A DNA stretch of 64,000 bases from Gnetum montanum (taxonomy: Eukaryota; Streptophyta; Gnetopsida; Gnetales; Gnetaceae): contig MNCI01015910.1 of NCBI GenBank assembly GCA_015680685.1, positions 1,474,592 to 1,538,591 on the forward strand, written 5' to 3'. The position numbers and the translations under genes are program-made. Of this stretch, positions 8,758-21,473 are shown in pieces (position 1 is the stretch's first letter; every line of letters begins with the position of its first letter). The notes beneath the pieces were generated by a model. It had not been told where the DNA came from. It did not search any database and saw only the letters and a program-made list of their open reading frames with translations.

Positions 8758-11470
8758 ATGACCCCAAAGTGTAGACAACATGAAGGTCCCTCTCAAGGTG
8801 TGTTTTAGCAACCCATGAGAGGGAAAGAGTAGATGCCTAAACACATAGAGAAGGAGGAACACTCATTCAATATCCATCAAGAAGAAGGTCCTGCCACTAT
8901 GCAATCGAGATAGGCAAAAGGAGGAGCTACTGTAGCGCTTGAACAAGGACAACACCTCACGTTGCCCCCGGAATGTGTCTAGGCCATTCATGAAAGGTCC
9001 ACATTAGCTATAGTGATCGTGGAATTGAACTTCAAACCTTTCATGAAATTCGTTTCTGAGGCCATTAGGGACCACCTCAAGGAGTCTCCATTATGGCCTA
9101 TCCTCTCTAAAAGTGATGCCTGGTATTTAGGAGAAACATACCAATTCTGGCACAATAAAGAAGAAGGGACCACAATTAACATTTGTGGGTTGTCTATTGA
9201 TTTCTCCATCCAAGCCATTTTAGAAGTGTTAAACCTTCCAAATACAAGACCAAAGGTTTCTCTTCTATCCACTCGCTCTGATGCTGATGCACGAAAGGCT
9301 TGGTTAGATAGGGCGTACGGTAAAGAAGATAAGACCTATGGAGAGTTGACGTTGGAAGAGAAAATCTACTTTAAAATTGGAACATATCATACCTTCCCCA
9401 CAAAAGGGTTAAATAGAATTTCAACATATGTGGCAAGAGCATGTGTGATATTGATGGAAAAGGTTAATGCTAACCTTCCTCATCTATATTTCATGGAGAT
9501 CTTAAGGCAATTTGAAGAACGTAAGATAGGGAAGTTTGCATTTCCCTTCCCTTGTCTCATCAGGAAGGTGTGCAAGCATGCTGGTATTCAAGGATACACA
9601 CCAATGATGTCCTTAGGAAAGCCCAAAATGCTTCATATGATGAACTGTTAAAGCCACTAGTTGCAAGGAAGATTGCTGGTGAGATGTTAGGGCCAGAATA
9701 AGAGCAAGCACAGATGGTGGGGCCACTGCAACTCAACTTGAAAGGCCTAGTTAACCTCCAAGCATAGGACCTAGTCAATAGCAAGAAGCAGGGCCTAGCA
9801 TGAGCCAGCAAGATCAACCACTGCCACCGCCACAAGACTATCGACTGTCAATGAGCCATCTCAGGGCCATCGTTGAGATGGTCAGTTGGAGAAGTCATGA
9901 TGATGCAAATCTCTTTTGCATCATCAATGATACTATATGGTCCACTATATCTATAGATCATGCAAGGGGTGAGGTGTCCATTCAGACAGGAGGAGAGAAG
10001 AGTCATTGATCACAACAAATTTCAAGGAATGCTACATCCTTTCAGGTGTAATTGGAGACTAGTGAAGGGGCCACAGTGGTGGTCATGTAGCACCAGGACA
10101 TAGCGGGAGCCACAGAGGTGGTCACGGAGCACATCAAAGGATCTTTTAACGTCCCTGTTGTGCCACCGACAGATTTCACAGGAGCACGGGATGCTCAAAC
10201 TTTGGCTGGTCCCTCAATGACTCCTACGGAGCATGAGAATGTGCTTGATTGATTACTACAAATAAGACAGGTGATGACATCCTTTTTTGACATCCCACAG
10301 GATGTTATAGCAGCACAATCAGGCCTCATCTCCACCAAAGGAAAGCTGGTCATGATAGAAATAAGGGTTGAGCACGTAGAAGCAGAAGTTGCAAGACTAC
10401 AAGAAAGGTTCATAACCCTACAAACAACATAGTGGGATTCCTTTCAATTCATTCCCGCAGACCAGCTGGACACCTTCAAGACTGACCAACTCAACAAATT
10501 ATTGGCGAAAAATAAAAAGATGGCAAAGGAAAAAGAGAAGGCCAATTGGAATGCCTCCATGGGATAAGTGTAAACTTATGCACATGCCAAGGCATTCAAG
10601 GCCTTACAGGAAGAAAATAAATAGCTTGTTGCTAACTATCTTCAGTTGACCTCTGTAGAAAAAAAAAAGAAAGTTCTCAAAGAACATTTTTAGCAGCTGT
10701 GAGAATAGCTAATCAGAGTCAACTAGGATATGAACCATTTGGCCAAGGAGAATTGAACCCTCTCAATGGAGGAGGTACATGCCATTCGTCAGAAGAAGGC
10801 CATCAAAATAAGTGTGTGGTAGAACGAGGCCAAGCGGCACGAAAAGTTAAAAGAGCACTTCTGAGACTATGGTAGGCCATATTGGCCACATATGCATTTG
10901 CCCACTAGGCAGAAATTAAGAGTTGGGACCTGCAAATTCAAGATCTTACAGGTTACATGGAATTGGCAAATCTACAGTATGCCAATCTAGCCATGTTGAT
11001 AGCAAGGCACCTAAGGACAAAGCTCAAGAAGTAGGTAGCTACCACCTATGCCAAGTATGAAGTAGAATTTACAAAACACAAGAAGACATTATAGAAGCTA
11101 GAAGTCGCAAATTCTAAATTGGAGGTGGTTAAAGCAAGCTACCAAGAATAAAAGGATGTCACAATAGACTTGGCTTGATGACTTACAGATTTTCAGGAGT
11201 GCAAAGACAAAGCTAGAGCCTACAAGGAAGAACAATGGTTGTTTGCAGCTTGGTACATCAAGGCAAACAAAATGTTTCTGCAACTACCATGCCCATGGGA
11301 GGTGCTGACTCTATCAAACATTGGAGCATCAGCATGGATGGCACAGGATCCCTAAACTAAAGAGGAGAAACTCCATGCACTACTTCAACATCATAACATC
11401 CCAAAACCTGGAGCGTAGGACAAGGGAAAGCAACCCATGAAGGAGTCACAACCACTAGCAACCACATGAT
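8758..11470 (+). pseudogene. ORF2 of element A: plant transposon-protein-like domain plus coiled coil
   Basis: The ATG at 8758 lies directly after the putative splice acceptor, and the G and F genes begin in the same place (MTPK, MSPK, MAPK). The long open stretch 9013-9651 is in the same frame. It carries GETYQFWHNKEEG near codon 130, then DFSIQAILEVLNLPNT, LTLEEKIYFKIGTYH and FPCLIRKVCKHAGI near codon 275. This spacing resembles the family named 'putative plant transposon protein', often found in Athila-like elements; function unknown. The rest is rich in Glu, Lys, Gln and Ala and reads as a long coiled coil (about 10250-11330). It ends in a Pro-rich tail with TGA at 11468. Stops and frameshifts occur throughout. 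It could be an env-position accessory protein, but I see no signal peptide or membrane segment. Confidence 0.7.
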
Positions 11471-11640
11471 TTCCACAAAATTTTGTAATTTTTTGAATTT
11501 TCCATTTTTCATGTTGTGTCCAATTTTGTTCTATTGAGTTCTCCGTTGTGGCATAAATAGATCCCCTGTTAGTCAATAATCCCATACATATCCACTATGT
11601 AATTAATGGGGCTGGTTCTCATTCTGACTCGAGGACGATT

Positions 11641-11661
11641 TTTCATTCAGTCATGGGGGTA
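11641..11661 (+). other. 3' polypurine tract of A
   Basis: TTCAGTCATGGGGGTA directly precedes the 3' LTR. D has a similar tract (ending 46959). B, F and G carry it in reverse orientation next to their left LTRs. It would prime plus-strand DNA synthesis. Confidence 0.75.
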
Positions 11662-12510
11662 TGATGAATCGTGATTAGGGTTGTGATATTGGACCCACAA
11701 TATCGGATATGCGATATCGTGGTTCTTGTGTGAGCCTATAAATACACATGAAGGCACATGGGAAGGGAGTCTTTTAGTCAATTTTAGGGAGTCAATTTAA
11801 GTGTAGGATCTTTTTGTCAATTTTCCTCTCCACCCTTTCTCTCAGTGCATGCCCGCAGCATGATGATTGTAATTGTACGACATCCTTTATTCGAGTGTGA
11901 CGTACTTGGACATGCACATGACCAAAAATCAAGATCGAGATTACTTCATCATTACAGCATTCACTTAGTTTAATTATTTAATTTATTATTGTTATTTATT
12001 ACTTTTGTAGTTAACATCTCTTCACCCTAAACTCCTTAAACGTGGAATGAGTACGACTTAATCACGAGCATTTAAGTGTGACTACTTGGCAACCTAGTAA
12101 TGTACCTAGGATTTGTACTTGGTAATCCCAATAGTATTTGTGCACGAGGTCCAAGATGTGTATGGATGATTAAGGAACAGACGGTCATCGCACTTAGGCT
12201 AGCTTAGATTCTCCTCCTCTGTCTTCTCTTAGTATAGCTCTCTCTCTCTCTCTTTTCCCTCCTAGCTTAGCTAAGATTATTTTCCATCACCCCCAAGAGT
12301 ACCATTAGTTTAGGAACACATCATACACCTCACTCTAGTATAAACCATACGTGAAAAAGCATATACTAGTCCAAGTGGGAAGACAACAAACTACGATCAA
12401 CGAGTAACTATCTGGATACCACAACTAGCCTGTTTGCGGAGTTCAATCAGATCATGCGTGAAATGCTCATATTCATATGGTTGAGTGTAGGGGTACCTTG
12501 CCACTCATCA
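11662..12510 (+). repeat. 3' LTR of element A
   Basis: It starts TGATGAATCG and ends CCACTCATCA, followed by the CTTAT duplication at 12511-12515. TATAAATA is at 11737-11744. Three GATAT-type boxes with 14-base steps precede it. Confidence 0.9.
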
Positions 12511-12565
12511 CTTATATCCAACAAGGGTTCATCATCATCATTAGGCATGATAAACTCATCGTCAT
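12511..12565 (-). pseudogene. Sliver of element X gag between A and B
   Basis: CTTAT at 12511-12515 is the right duplication of A. The following bases, read on the minus strand, encode DDDEPLLDI, which continues into the X gag left of A at 3794; D has DDDEPLLATKS at the equivalent place (about 42530). GTCAT at 12561-12565 is the left target duplication of B. Confidence 0.7.
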
Positions 12566-13344
12566 TGATGAGTGGTGAGGTACCCCTACACTCAACCATA
12601 AGAATACGAGTGTTTCATGTGCGATTCAATTGAACTCCAAGGACTAAGTGCTTACGCGTCTTAATGGAACACTGAAGGTTAATCAATTGCTATCTTCCCA
12701 AAATTACTTGTATTGTCATGGTTGTGTGGTTAAGTAAGCTGGAGGTATATGATTTTTATATCTTTTATCTTTTTAATGTCTTATGCTAATCGGGGAAGGT
12801 AAGCAGAACTAAGTGACTAACTTACATTAACTATTTACTAACTAAGTTCTAATTGTTCCTAACACCAGTATCCATTCCCACTTGCCGCACACATCCTAAA
12901 CTAGTGCAATGCTACTGGGATTACCAAATGCTAATCGTTACTAGGTTACCAAGCGCTACACACATGCTCAAAGCGGTCATACTGAGTGCACTTAACTAGG
13001 AGAGTCAAGGGTTGAGAGAGATTAATTAACTAAGAAAGCATTTAAAAATTTAACAATAATTAATTACTATTTAGCTTAGTCCATATGCTACAAGTTTTAT
13101 CATAAAGTTCATCTTTATTGCCGTACACAAATGTGTGCTTAGGTATAATTTGCTCGAATAAAGATTCGTTCACTTTAAGGCTCCTACTATGGACACATGG
13201 AAATTATTCTAACTCTGGAATGGTAAAACTACAAGAGTTTAGCTATGGATCTAAGTCTTACTCCCCAAAACAAGGAAAGCTACTTCTTTTTTATAGAAAT
13301 TAAGATAGGCCATGATATCATGTACGTGATATCGTGACTCATCA
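12566..13344 (-). repeat. 3' LTR of element B
   Basis: Read on the minus strand it runs from TGATGAGTCACG (13344) to CACTCATCA (12566). The terminal eight bases form an inverted repeat (TGATGAGT/ACTCATCA). Two GATATC boxes 14 bases apart lie near 13314-13333, and a TATA-like stretch lies near 13290-13300. Confidence 0.88.
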
Positions 13345-13362
13345 TACCCCCATGACTGAATG
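13345..13362 (-). other. 3' polypurine tract of B
   Basis: On the minus strand, TTCAGTCATGGGGGTA abuts the 3' LTR. A second copy of the core lies inside the element at 13912-13926. Confidence 0.7.
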
Positions 13363-15300
13363 AAAACTCATCCTTGAGTTCCTTACAAAATATTGGGAAG
13401 GTATGGGATTATTGACTTGAATGACACTAATGATGAATGGGATGACATGTGAATGGATCATCATTACAATACATGGCAACATTAGTGTTCATGACCACAA
13501 GAGTGAACACTATACACATTTGACATCTAGCCTTATTTGGCAGCTGACAAATAAGAGAGAGAGAAAAGAAGAAGATGTGTTGCTGCCGATGCCAAAATTG
13601 CCCCTTCCGTTGTCCATCCATAACCGTGCCATCGATCTTCTTCCTTGCATGAATGTTCCAACACTAGTCCATCCTAAGTGTTTCCTCCAGCACCAATCCA
13701 TTGTTGTACAATTGCCATCTGCACACACAACACAGTCGCATATTAGCAAGGATAAATAAATAAGTCATAGTGTAGTTGATACCTTGCCTCGGTGTATGGT
13801 TTATTGGTTGAGTTGTGATATGGCTAATATAGATTCTGGAGATATAACACTGGTGACTACCAAAGGTGTAAGGTGTACAGGTTAGGAGAAAATTGAAAAA
13901 ATTGGACTAGGACCCCCATGACTAAGAGCGATCCTCCGATAGCGATAGAATGGAAAAAGATAAGGAATAAGAAAGATGGAGAAAAAGAAACAACAACAAC
14001 GCTAATAAAATGGATGTCAGAGGTGGAAATGAATAAAATAAATGTTGATTACGGAAATTTTTTAAAGGAAAAAAATTAACTGATGCACCAAGTAGAAATG
14101 CTAGTGGGTCCTCCCCAAAGCAGGCTCATGCCCTTAATGCCCTGACAATCCCAGATTCAAAGAGTCCATAGGCTCTGGAAATGTCATTTGGAAGCAAAAG
14201 TTAAAGTCTTAACCCTAATAATTTACCAAAAAGAAAACAATGCATCAACCAAAATATAGACTATTGATACAACCGGCATTGAGGTGGAAAATGGAGAAAG
14301 AATGATGAAAAGAAGATAATGGAATGGAGTCTTAAGAACAAGGTGGTGTACAACCCCTTGTGTATTAATGGTTAATGTGACTTAGTAGATCTCATTCCAA
14401 ATCTAGCCTCAAACAATCCACATCCAATGGCTTTGCATTAATATATTTGGCCAATCCATCCACTTGAAGTAACACGAATGTTGCCACCAAAGAGTCACCA
14501 CCATTCCGAGGAACGAGAAAGGAGAAAGTAGGAAGTGAGAAAGGGCCTTAGTTAGAGGGAACATGTTTTTTTAGTTTCATAACTAGTGCTTGTAGCCCAA
14601 ATGATTATTTCATCCAAGGGGTGTGCTTTGAATTCTCACTCTCTTCTCTCTTTTTTTAATCATAAAGTTCTTTTGCATGAGAATCACACCATGCAAAGAC
14701 TTATTATTTTTATTAGCTCAACTTCCCGATAATGGAGCAACGTCAGAATGATAAGGAAAACCCAAGAAGAAAACATTCAATCACCCAAGAGAATGGCCAG
14801 CACAAATACATCACATTCCCTTAAAGTCACACCCTTTTCAGACCTTGAGTCCTTCCTCAGTTTGAGAACTGCTCAGTCACCAATTCATTGATAGTTCTAT
14901 TATTAAGAAAGGGACTATATAGTTCCAAGCCAAGAGAGACCATAGAAATTTATGGATGCATGGATGATGTGGACTCATTACATGTTATATGAAAAGAACC
15001 ATACCTTAGTATCGACATTATAACTCAAACGTAAAAGCCAAACATTAGCAATCAATGGAATACAGTTCATACCACCATCAGGAGCACTTATTAGGTGACG
15101 AACCTGACAAAATAAATAAACACACAAAGAAATGAAAGAGTATAAATGATGTTGCAAAATAAAAACAAGAGAAGTTAAATAAATATTTAAAACAAAAATG
15201 TGTAAAACAAAAACTTAAAAAGGAATTGAGGTCCTCAAATGATTGGCAGAGGTGGCCATCTCCCTCATGACTGAGTTGGAAGGGGGAGATCCAAAATAAT
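13363..15300 (-). other. Noncoding 3' region of B
   Basis: No gene is recognised in this 1.9 kb between the integrase end and the purine tract. It holds the shared block 2 (about 14101-14185, inverted) and a purine-tract-like copy (13912-13926, AGTCATGGGGG on the minus strand). Open frames around 13421-13759 occur on both strands and have no family resemblance. A, F and G have ORF2 in the corresponding place. Confidence 0.6.
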
Positions 15301-15308
15301 GAGCGGGG

Positions 15309-16340
15309 TCATCCCTTCTCTGAGGTATTATGTGCACTGGCTGTTCTGAGTTCATGGAAGGGTTTGGTTTGTTGCACATTGAATAGTAATCTCTTATCAG
15401 GGCTCTCAGGTTTGTATCTGGTCATGGCCCCTGAAGGAAAGGTTGTATGAATAATGTAAGGTTTTTCCCAGAGTGTTTGAAATTTTGTGCATTGTGGCAC
15501 ATGTGTCAAGTTCCATTAGAGAACCTTATCTCCTGATTGATACTTAACCTTTCAAATTTTCAAGTCATGACATTTCTTGTTATATGTCTTGTGCAACTCA
15601 TTTGATGACAAAGCAACTAATCGATTTTCATCTAGCACATTTAAAGTTGCTAACCTTTTTTTTGTGCTAGATCAAGGTTGAGGTGGAGGTCACAAGTCAT
15701 GGATAGTGTACAGAGCTCGGTTTGAATCAAAAGCCTTGGAATTTTTCAATACACTAACTCATAGGGAGAGTAGCCTATAGGGAGTTTCCAAGTGGAGCGG
15801 TATGCCCAAAGAGCATCATTCAGTTTAGTGCTCCAATCTCGCCTATACTTGCTAATTGTCCTTTTCAATATTTTAGTGATATCCTTGTTAGTCACCTCAG
15901 CTTGTCCATTAGCTTGGGGTGATAAGGTGTAGTCAATTTATGTTCAACCCCTAAGCATTGCATTAACTTCTGAAAAGTTGCACCTGTGAAGTGTGTTCCA
16001 TTATCCGAGATAAGTGCACGTGGCATACCAAACCTATTTACGATTTTTTTTTTGCACAAAATGTGTAGCTGTAAACAATGTGTAGTCTATAACAGTAGCT
16101 ACTTTAGCCCATTTCGTTAGATAGTCTACAGCAATAATGATGTAAGCTTTTCCATTGGACATTGGTGTAATGGGCCTCATAAAGTCTATTCCCTAAATGT
16201 CAAAGGGTTTTAAAGGTTGAATCCATTGTTGCAGACCCTCCATTTTAGCAGCCATTCCCCCATCACGTTGACAGTGCTCGCAAGATTGCACAAATTGATG
16301 GGCATCTCAAAATAATGTTGGCCAGTAATATCCTGCAAGC
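15309..16340 (-). pseudogene. Integrase domain of element B
   Basis: Minus-strand frames show the zinc-binding end CEHCQRDGG (about 16265), the first catalytic block GIDFMRP (about 16182) with AVDYLTKWAKV after it, the second block with DNGTHF (about 15995), and NGQAEVTNKD with the catalytic Glu (about 15890) in a shifted frame. A C-terminal block resembling the GPF/Y module (IIHTTFPSGAM) lies at about 15420. At least one frameshift separates the second and third catalytic blocks. It would insert the cDNA copy into chromosomes. Confidence 0.82.
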
Positions 16341-16516
16341 AGGATCTTAATAGTCATTCATCTCCCTGCATAGTGACCGCCATAAGGGCCCTCATGAGCA
16401 TCTTGGAGAACTCTTAGTTGGTCCACCTCAAGCATGCACCATTGAACCAAGCCATCAAGACACACTTTGTAAAGTTGTTCATTGATCTCCATGAAGTACT
16501 TGGCTCTGTAAAGAAA

Positions 16517-17050
16517 CTATTGTTTCTTCCTAAAGTCCAGCTCCTGTGATGTTTTTTGGGTAAGGAGATAGGTGAAAATGCTACTATACCAATTCGTCTC
16601 CATGGGTTGGTTATTCACTACACCGGCAAAGAGGGCTTTATCAAGAAAATGATCGAACATTACATATTCATCCTCTTTGCTATCCCAGTGCAACCGAGAA
16701 AAATGATCTGCAACTACGTTCTTGGTGCCCTTTCGATCGATCATCGTTAGATCAAACTCCTGTAGGATTACCAACCATCATATAATATGAGGGCTAACCA
16801 TTGGCTTGCTCATGAGAAACTAGATTGCACTATGATCCATATGGATGAACACTTTGTAATGTAACACATAGTGCCTGAACTTATCTAGTGCAAACACTAC
16901 AACCATTAATTCTTTTTCTATAGTTGTGTAGTTAAGTTGTGCACCCACGATACTTCTACTTGCACAATGGATGTAGTAAGGATGTTTTTCGTCATCTAAC
17001 TGTGTAAGTACAACTACTAAGGAATAATTGGACACATTAGTCATTATATG
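16517..17050 (-). pseudogene. RNase H domain and tether of element B
   Basis: The minus strand gives SNYSLVVVLTQ, IHCASRSI, QLNYTTIEKELMVVVFALDKFRHYVL and the DHSAI block, the usual order of gypsy RNase H. The first motif reads NVSNYS where active enzymes have DASDYA, so the catalytic Asp is lost. NVVADHFSRL near 16710 is the tether before integrase. Confidence 0.82.
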
Positions 17051-17099
17051 GAATGGTTTGGACCAATCAGGAACTTATAGAATAGGAGTTTCTACAAGC

Positions 17100-18330
17100 T
17101 TTTGTTTCAAATTTTGGAATGCTCATTCACATTCCCTGGTCCATTCGAATGGTACGTCCTTCTTTATTAGTTCTACCAATGGTTTGGCAACCTTGGAGAA
17201 GTTCTCAATGAACCTCCTATAATAGCCATTGTGTCCAAGGAATGATCAAATGTCTTTGACAATTTTCGGTTGATGGGTGATTCCTTGGATGACCCTAACT
17301 TTATCTAGGTCTACCTCTATTCTTGAATGTGAAATCTTATGCCCAAGTACTACACCTTCTTGGACCATCAAATGGCTTTTCTGCCAATTGACCCTTAAGT
17401 TAGTTTCTACGCATCTTTTCAACACTTGCTCTAATCGGTCCAAGGCTTGATCAAAGCTTGTTCCATAAGTGGAGAAGTCGTCCATAAAGACTTCCACTCT
17501 ATTTCCTATCTGTTTTTGGAATATGCTTAGAAGTAGGCATTGAAACGTGGCAAGAGAATTGCATAAGCCAAACAACATTTGTTTATATGAAAATGTTCCC
17601 CAAGGACTGGTGAACATTGTTTTGGCTTGATCTTTTGCGGCTATCTGTATTTGGTTGTATCCACTATAATCATCTAGAAAACTATAATAGTAATGCCTTG
17701 CTATGGTGTCTAAGACTTAGTCAACGAATGGCAATGGAAAGTGATCCTTAAACATTGCCATGTTCAGTAATCTAAAATCTATACACACCCTCCATTTACC
17801 TCCCTTTTTAGGCACGATCACTAGAGGGCTAACCCATTCGCTATTAGCAATGGGATATATGAACCTAGCCTTAAGAAGCTGTTCTATTTCTTCTTTTACT
17901 ATTTTCTTCAATTTTTGGTTCAATCGCCTCTATGGTTGTTTTCGAGGTCAATGTAAATCCTATGCTGGCATATCCTAGGATATATTTCAGTTAACTCGGG
18001 TTATGAACAAGCAAAGGATTTTGACCACTTTTTTATCACTTTCAGTAGTATTTCTTTTTGTTTGGGAATAAGTCTTGCATTGATGATCACCAGTTTTTCA
18101 TTTTCAAGGGTCATATACTCCAAACCAATGGGAAATGGTTTCAAATATAGGGGCTCTTGTTTAAATCTCTTAGGAATTTCCAACTTCCCCCAGTTGATGT
18201 TTTCAAGGTTAAGGCTTGAAAGTTGGCAACAAACTTGCTCTAGTGTATCTATGCTTTCAATGTAAGCACTAGTTATTCCCTCAGTTAGTTCCATGCACGT
18301 TAGTGAGTTTCTCTCTTGATCAGCCATCAA
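17100..18330 (-). pseudogene. Reverse transcriptase of element B
   Basis: 18001-18330 carries the pre-RT linker (PLYLKPFPIGLEY and RLIPKQKEILLKVI). 17717-17923 has EIEQLLKARFIYPI, WVSPLVIVPKKGGKWRVCID and DHFPLPFVD. 17246-17617 has TSPWGTFSYKQMLFGLCN and the active-site block VFMDDFS (a YxDD variant), then the thumb (KSHLMVQEGVVLGHKIS). The bases between these pieces contain stops, and the linker lies in a different frame from the RT core. The Athila/Tat branch fits best. Confidence 0.88.
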
Positions 18331-18699
18331 CCACTAGGTTTCTTCTTGTCATGTGGCTGTTGCATATAGGCACTTTTGTATATTAATGTCTTGTGCACAC
18401 CGATTTCATGTAGGCAATGCTAAACTTTGCATAACCCATGATCTCTGCACGCAATGGCATCCTATGTCATTGTATGTGATGCATGGAACTTTCTTCTTCT
18501 CGATTTTTCCAAAAGTGTTCTTCTTGGATATTTCCAAGGAAATATCTTAGATTCCTAAGCATGCATCTATAGTACTTAGCCATGCTCTTCCCATTACTAT
18601 TGTGAAGTTCCACTTACTATTGTTCACTTGTATCACTAGGAAATCAGTTGGATATGACCACCCACACATAGCGGTAATGATGTCCTCCACCAGTTCTAA

Positions 18700-18912
18700 G
18701 GGGACAGTGATGGACTAGTTGGCCAGCTCTAGTTAAATATTGCTCTTCCTTAATCAAGGTAGGTTCCAGGCTTTGTACATCTCTTGTGATATTAAGTTGA
18801 CTCCAGAACCTAAGTCCAGAAGATCTTTACATGGTTCATTCCTAGTGACTTGGAGATAGATTAAAGGACTTCTAAGATCAGAGAATTTCCTGGGAAGGTG
18901 GCCCACCTTAAT
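18700..18912 (-). pseudogene. Aspartic protease of element B
   Basis: Minus-strand DLGSGVNLIS at about 18786-18815 is the D-x-G-x-x-x-N active-site block; retroviral-type enzymes have D-S/T-G. The preceding PLIYLQVTRNEPCKDLL matches the strand before the active site. It would cut the polyprotein. The flanking frames contain stops. Confidence 0.7.
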
Positions 18913-21473
18913 CTAGTTAGTAACGGCACGTGTTAACATAACCATATGCGTTGAGCTCAATGTTTGGTTTGAAGGGAGCTCTGAAGCCTTATTTGATAGG
19001 GTGGTGTTCAGATGTTCAACCGCTTGTGATTGTGAGGGCTTGATTGAATTGTTGGTTCTGAAGATAGGTCTTTTCTTCATAAAGTTGTCAAAACCAACTA
19101 TGGGTTGAGGATTCATAGCCCTCATGACATTGTGTTGTTGCGGTTGATTGGGGAGTTCCCCTTGCATGGCTAGAGCGGGTGGTAATGGAGCTATTGGTGT
19201 GAGAGTTGCAGATGGATTTGGAGGATGGTATGTCTGTGGGTTGTCTCCCCTAGGAGAAGGGATCCTATAATACTCCCAAGCTTGGTAGTGATGTTGTGAT
19301 GTCATGTGACCAACAGAGTCATGTGGAGAGATTGGTTGTTACATGTAGTAGCCATATGGATCTGGTTGCCAATAGGGGTATTGTTGCCTTGGTGGTGGCA
19401 TCCCCCATGACTATGGGTATTTCCATTGTTGATGTTGCTCAACAGGTTATGGTGGAGTTCCACTTGGATAATACATTGAAGGTTGGTGGAGCTACCTTGG
19501 GGATAAGGTAACCATTAGGGTGCTTGCTATTTGTTAAGTTGTGGGTTGAGTGCATACACCCCAGACTATTATAGATGTGAGATCACTGGGAAACATCCCT
19601 TAGGATGGTCATATTGGCATATCTTACATCCATCGTCATTTTCCATATCTGAATCCACAACCTCTTCGGTGATGGCTATTTTACCCTTACCTTTGTTATG
19701 TGCATTGTCCACTTCTCTCTTTTTCTTTTTGTCATAGTCACTACCTCGCTCCCTAGAATCCTCTATGATTTTAAGAACAGTTTCAAACCTACTATCTACA
19801 GAGTCCCACATTTGGTCTACCTTTTCTGATACCTCTGTTGTTAATTTTTGGAGTGGCAAGGTTTTCCTATTCACCATCTCTTCAAGTGGTGACTCTTCCT
19901 CCTCCTCACAGAATCTCACTCCCCTTTTTTAGAGGGAAGGATCTCGATTGTACTCTTTCGCACTTTCTCTCTTACATAGCTCACCTTTTTCTTTGGCTAC
20001 TTGCTCTAGCAATCTATGGATCTGATGAGACCTAAGCTCTAATAATCTTCCTTGGCCATATGTTCCAAGGGTTCTCCTTGTTTCATGCCTAAGTCCATCT
20101 ACAAGATGGTGTAGTTGATCCCACTGCGAATAACCATGGCCTGGGCAATGATGTAAAAGTGCATAATAACAGCCCATGGCAGCATCCAAGGGTTCATGAT
20201 TTCCCTACTTCCATCCTTGGATTTTCTTTCGTAGGTTAGACACTTGGGAGTACATTTGGTACTTATCATTAAACAATTCTAGCATTGTACTCCACCTCTA
20301 AATGGATTCTGGTTCTAAGGACCGGTACTAGCTTTCCACTTCTTTCACTAGTGTCCTTGGGAACAACTTCAATTTCTGCCATTTTTTTTCTATGTTCTTC
20401 AAGGCACATGCATCGTGGAATGCTTGTAGGTAATTTTGAGGATCAACATTGTATCCCCCCTTAAATTGTGGGATATTATTCATGTCTAACCTCTTGATCC
20501 TACTATCTTTTTGATGTCTTGTGGGAACTCTTATGGCCTCTGTTATGTCTAGCATGCTTCTGGTTGCGAGCAGGGATTCTTCGTGGTCATCTCGTTCATA
20601 GTGTCTGTGGTGTCTATGTGGTTCCCTACTCCCCTTTCTTCCATACCTTGATTCCTTCGAGTGCCCTCATCCTCATTCTCGACTATCTCATCGATGTTTT
20701 TCACTCTGTTTACCTTTATCCTCATGGTTGGTTTCCTTATGACTATAGCCAAATACTAAAGGAGAGGGTGAATGTGATTATGAAGGTGAAGAAGAAGGAG
20801 AACCATCACCATGATGGTGTTTTCTACCTTCTCTTCTATGGTCCAGGCCACGATTGTGATCACAATCAGAACATCCACCCTTATCATGTGGTTATGTTCC
20901 TTCTTTGAACACTTTGTGTTCATGGGTACCAGAACTAGGGTTGTGAATCGTGGAGTGTAGGTTTTGATACACCACCTCCTGACCATCATGAGGAGGAGGA
21001 ACATCATTTGGTGGGGAACCTGTTGAAGCAAGTTCACCACCCTCAATTTTTCTCAAGACATGCAAAGTGTTATGGGGTCATTTATCCTTCGAGGATGTAT
21101 GATATCTCTCATGTTGCAAGTCCCTTTGATGTTGCGTTTCTGTGGGATGGTAGTCCCTTGTGTCATGATCACATGCAACATATTTTGCATACAAAAATGA
21201 CATGCCTATTCGTGAGAGAGCATAAAGGAGCATGTTGGGGACTAATCGGTCTGAAGGTAACACAATGTTACCCTCCAAGTCTCTCCAACGCAGTTGTTCA
21301 TCTTGATGTAGAATAAAGTTAAAGTTAGGTACATACTCATCGTGATGAGTATAGACTACCCGAAACTGCTGAGGAACTGGCAGATCTTGGTTACGTGTGT
21401 TATGCCACCGACTCTCTCTTGTGTTAGTCCTAGGTGGTGAAGTGCTTTTGTGCGAAGAAGAAGACATTTTCAT
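18913..21473 (-). pseudogene. gag: gag of element B
   Basis: It starts with MKMSSSSHK (ATG at 21473; a second ATG at 21467 aligns with MSLSQ of A). An Arg/Asp/Glu-rich N-terminus is followed by the gag core: SLLATRSMLDITEAIR, LDMNNIPQFKGGYNVDPQNYLQAFHDACALKNIE (20328-20560) and HHLVDGLRHETRRTLG (19929-20189). The zinc knuckle CKICQYDHPKGCFPV (about 19600) lacks the usual spacing before the last Cys. The Pro-rich tail lies in 18913-19305 in a different frame. Frameshifts and stops are frequent. Confidence 0.82.

Larger units (their letters stand above)
3800..12510 (+). mobile_element. Element A: non-autonomous Athila-like LTR retrotransposon carrying gag and ORF2, no pol
   Basis: Two LTRs in direct orientation (3800-4695 and 11662-12510) begin TGATGAATC and end CTCATCA, and perfect CTTAT duplications flank them. 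Inside are a primer site related to tRNA-Asp, a gag pseudogene, about 1.4 kb of noncoding sequence, a promoter-like module, an intron-like segment, ORF2, and a purine tract before the 3' LTR. No protease, RT, RNase H or integrase motif occurs between the LTRs, in contrast to B, which has similar LTRs. It is inserted in the gag of element X. The two LTRs are clearly related but differ at many positions and in box number in U3, so the insertion is not recent. Confidence 0.92.

Noticed and set aside
8758-11470. ORF2 as a retroviral-type envelope gene
   Set aside because: The position is right for an env-like gene, but there is no signal peptide, membrane segment or cleavage motif. The domain resembles the plant transposon-protein family instead.
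13421-13759. 112-codon plus-strand frame and overlapping minus frames in the B 3' region
   Set aside because: Frames are open on both strands, which points to chance. No counterpart is seen in A, F or G and no domain is recognised.
20519-20908. 129-codon plus-strand open frame
   Set aside because: It is antisense to the B gag, whose minus-strand reading shows the gag core; the plus reading has no family resemblance.
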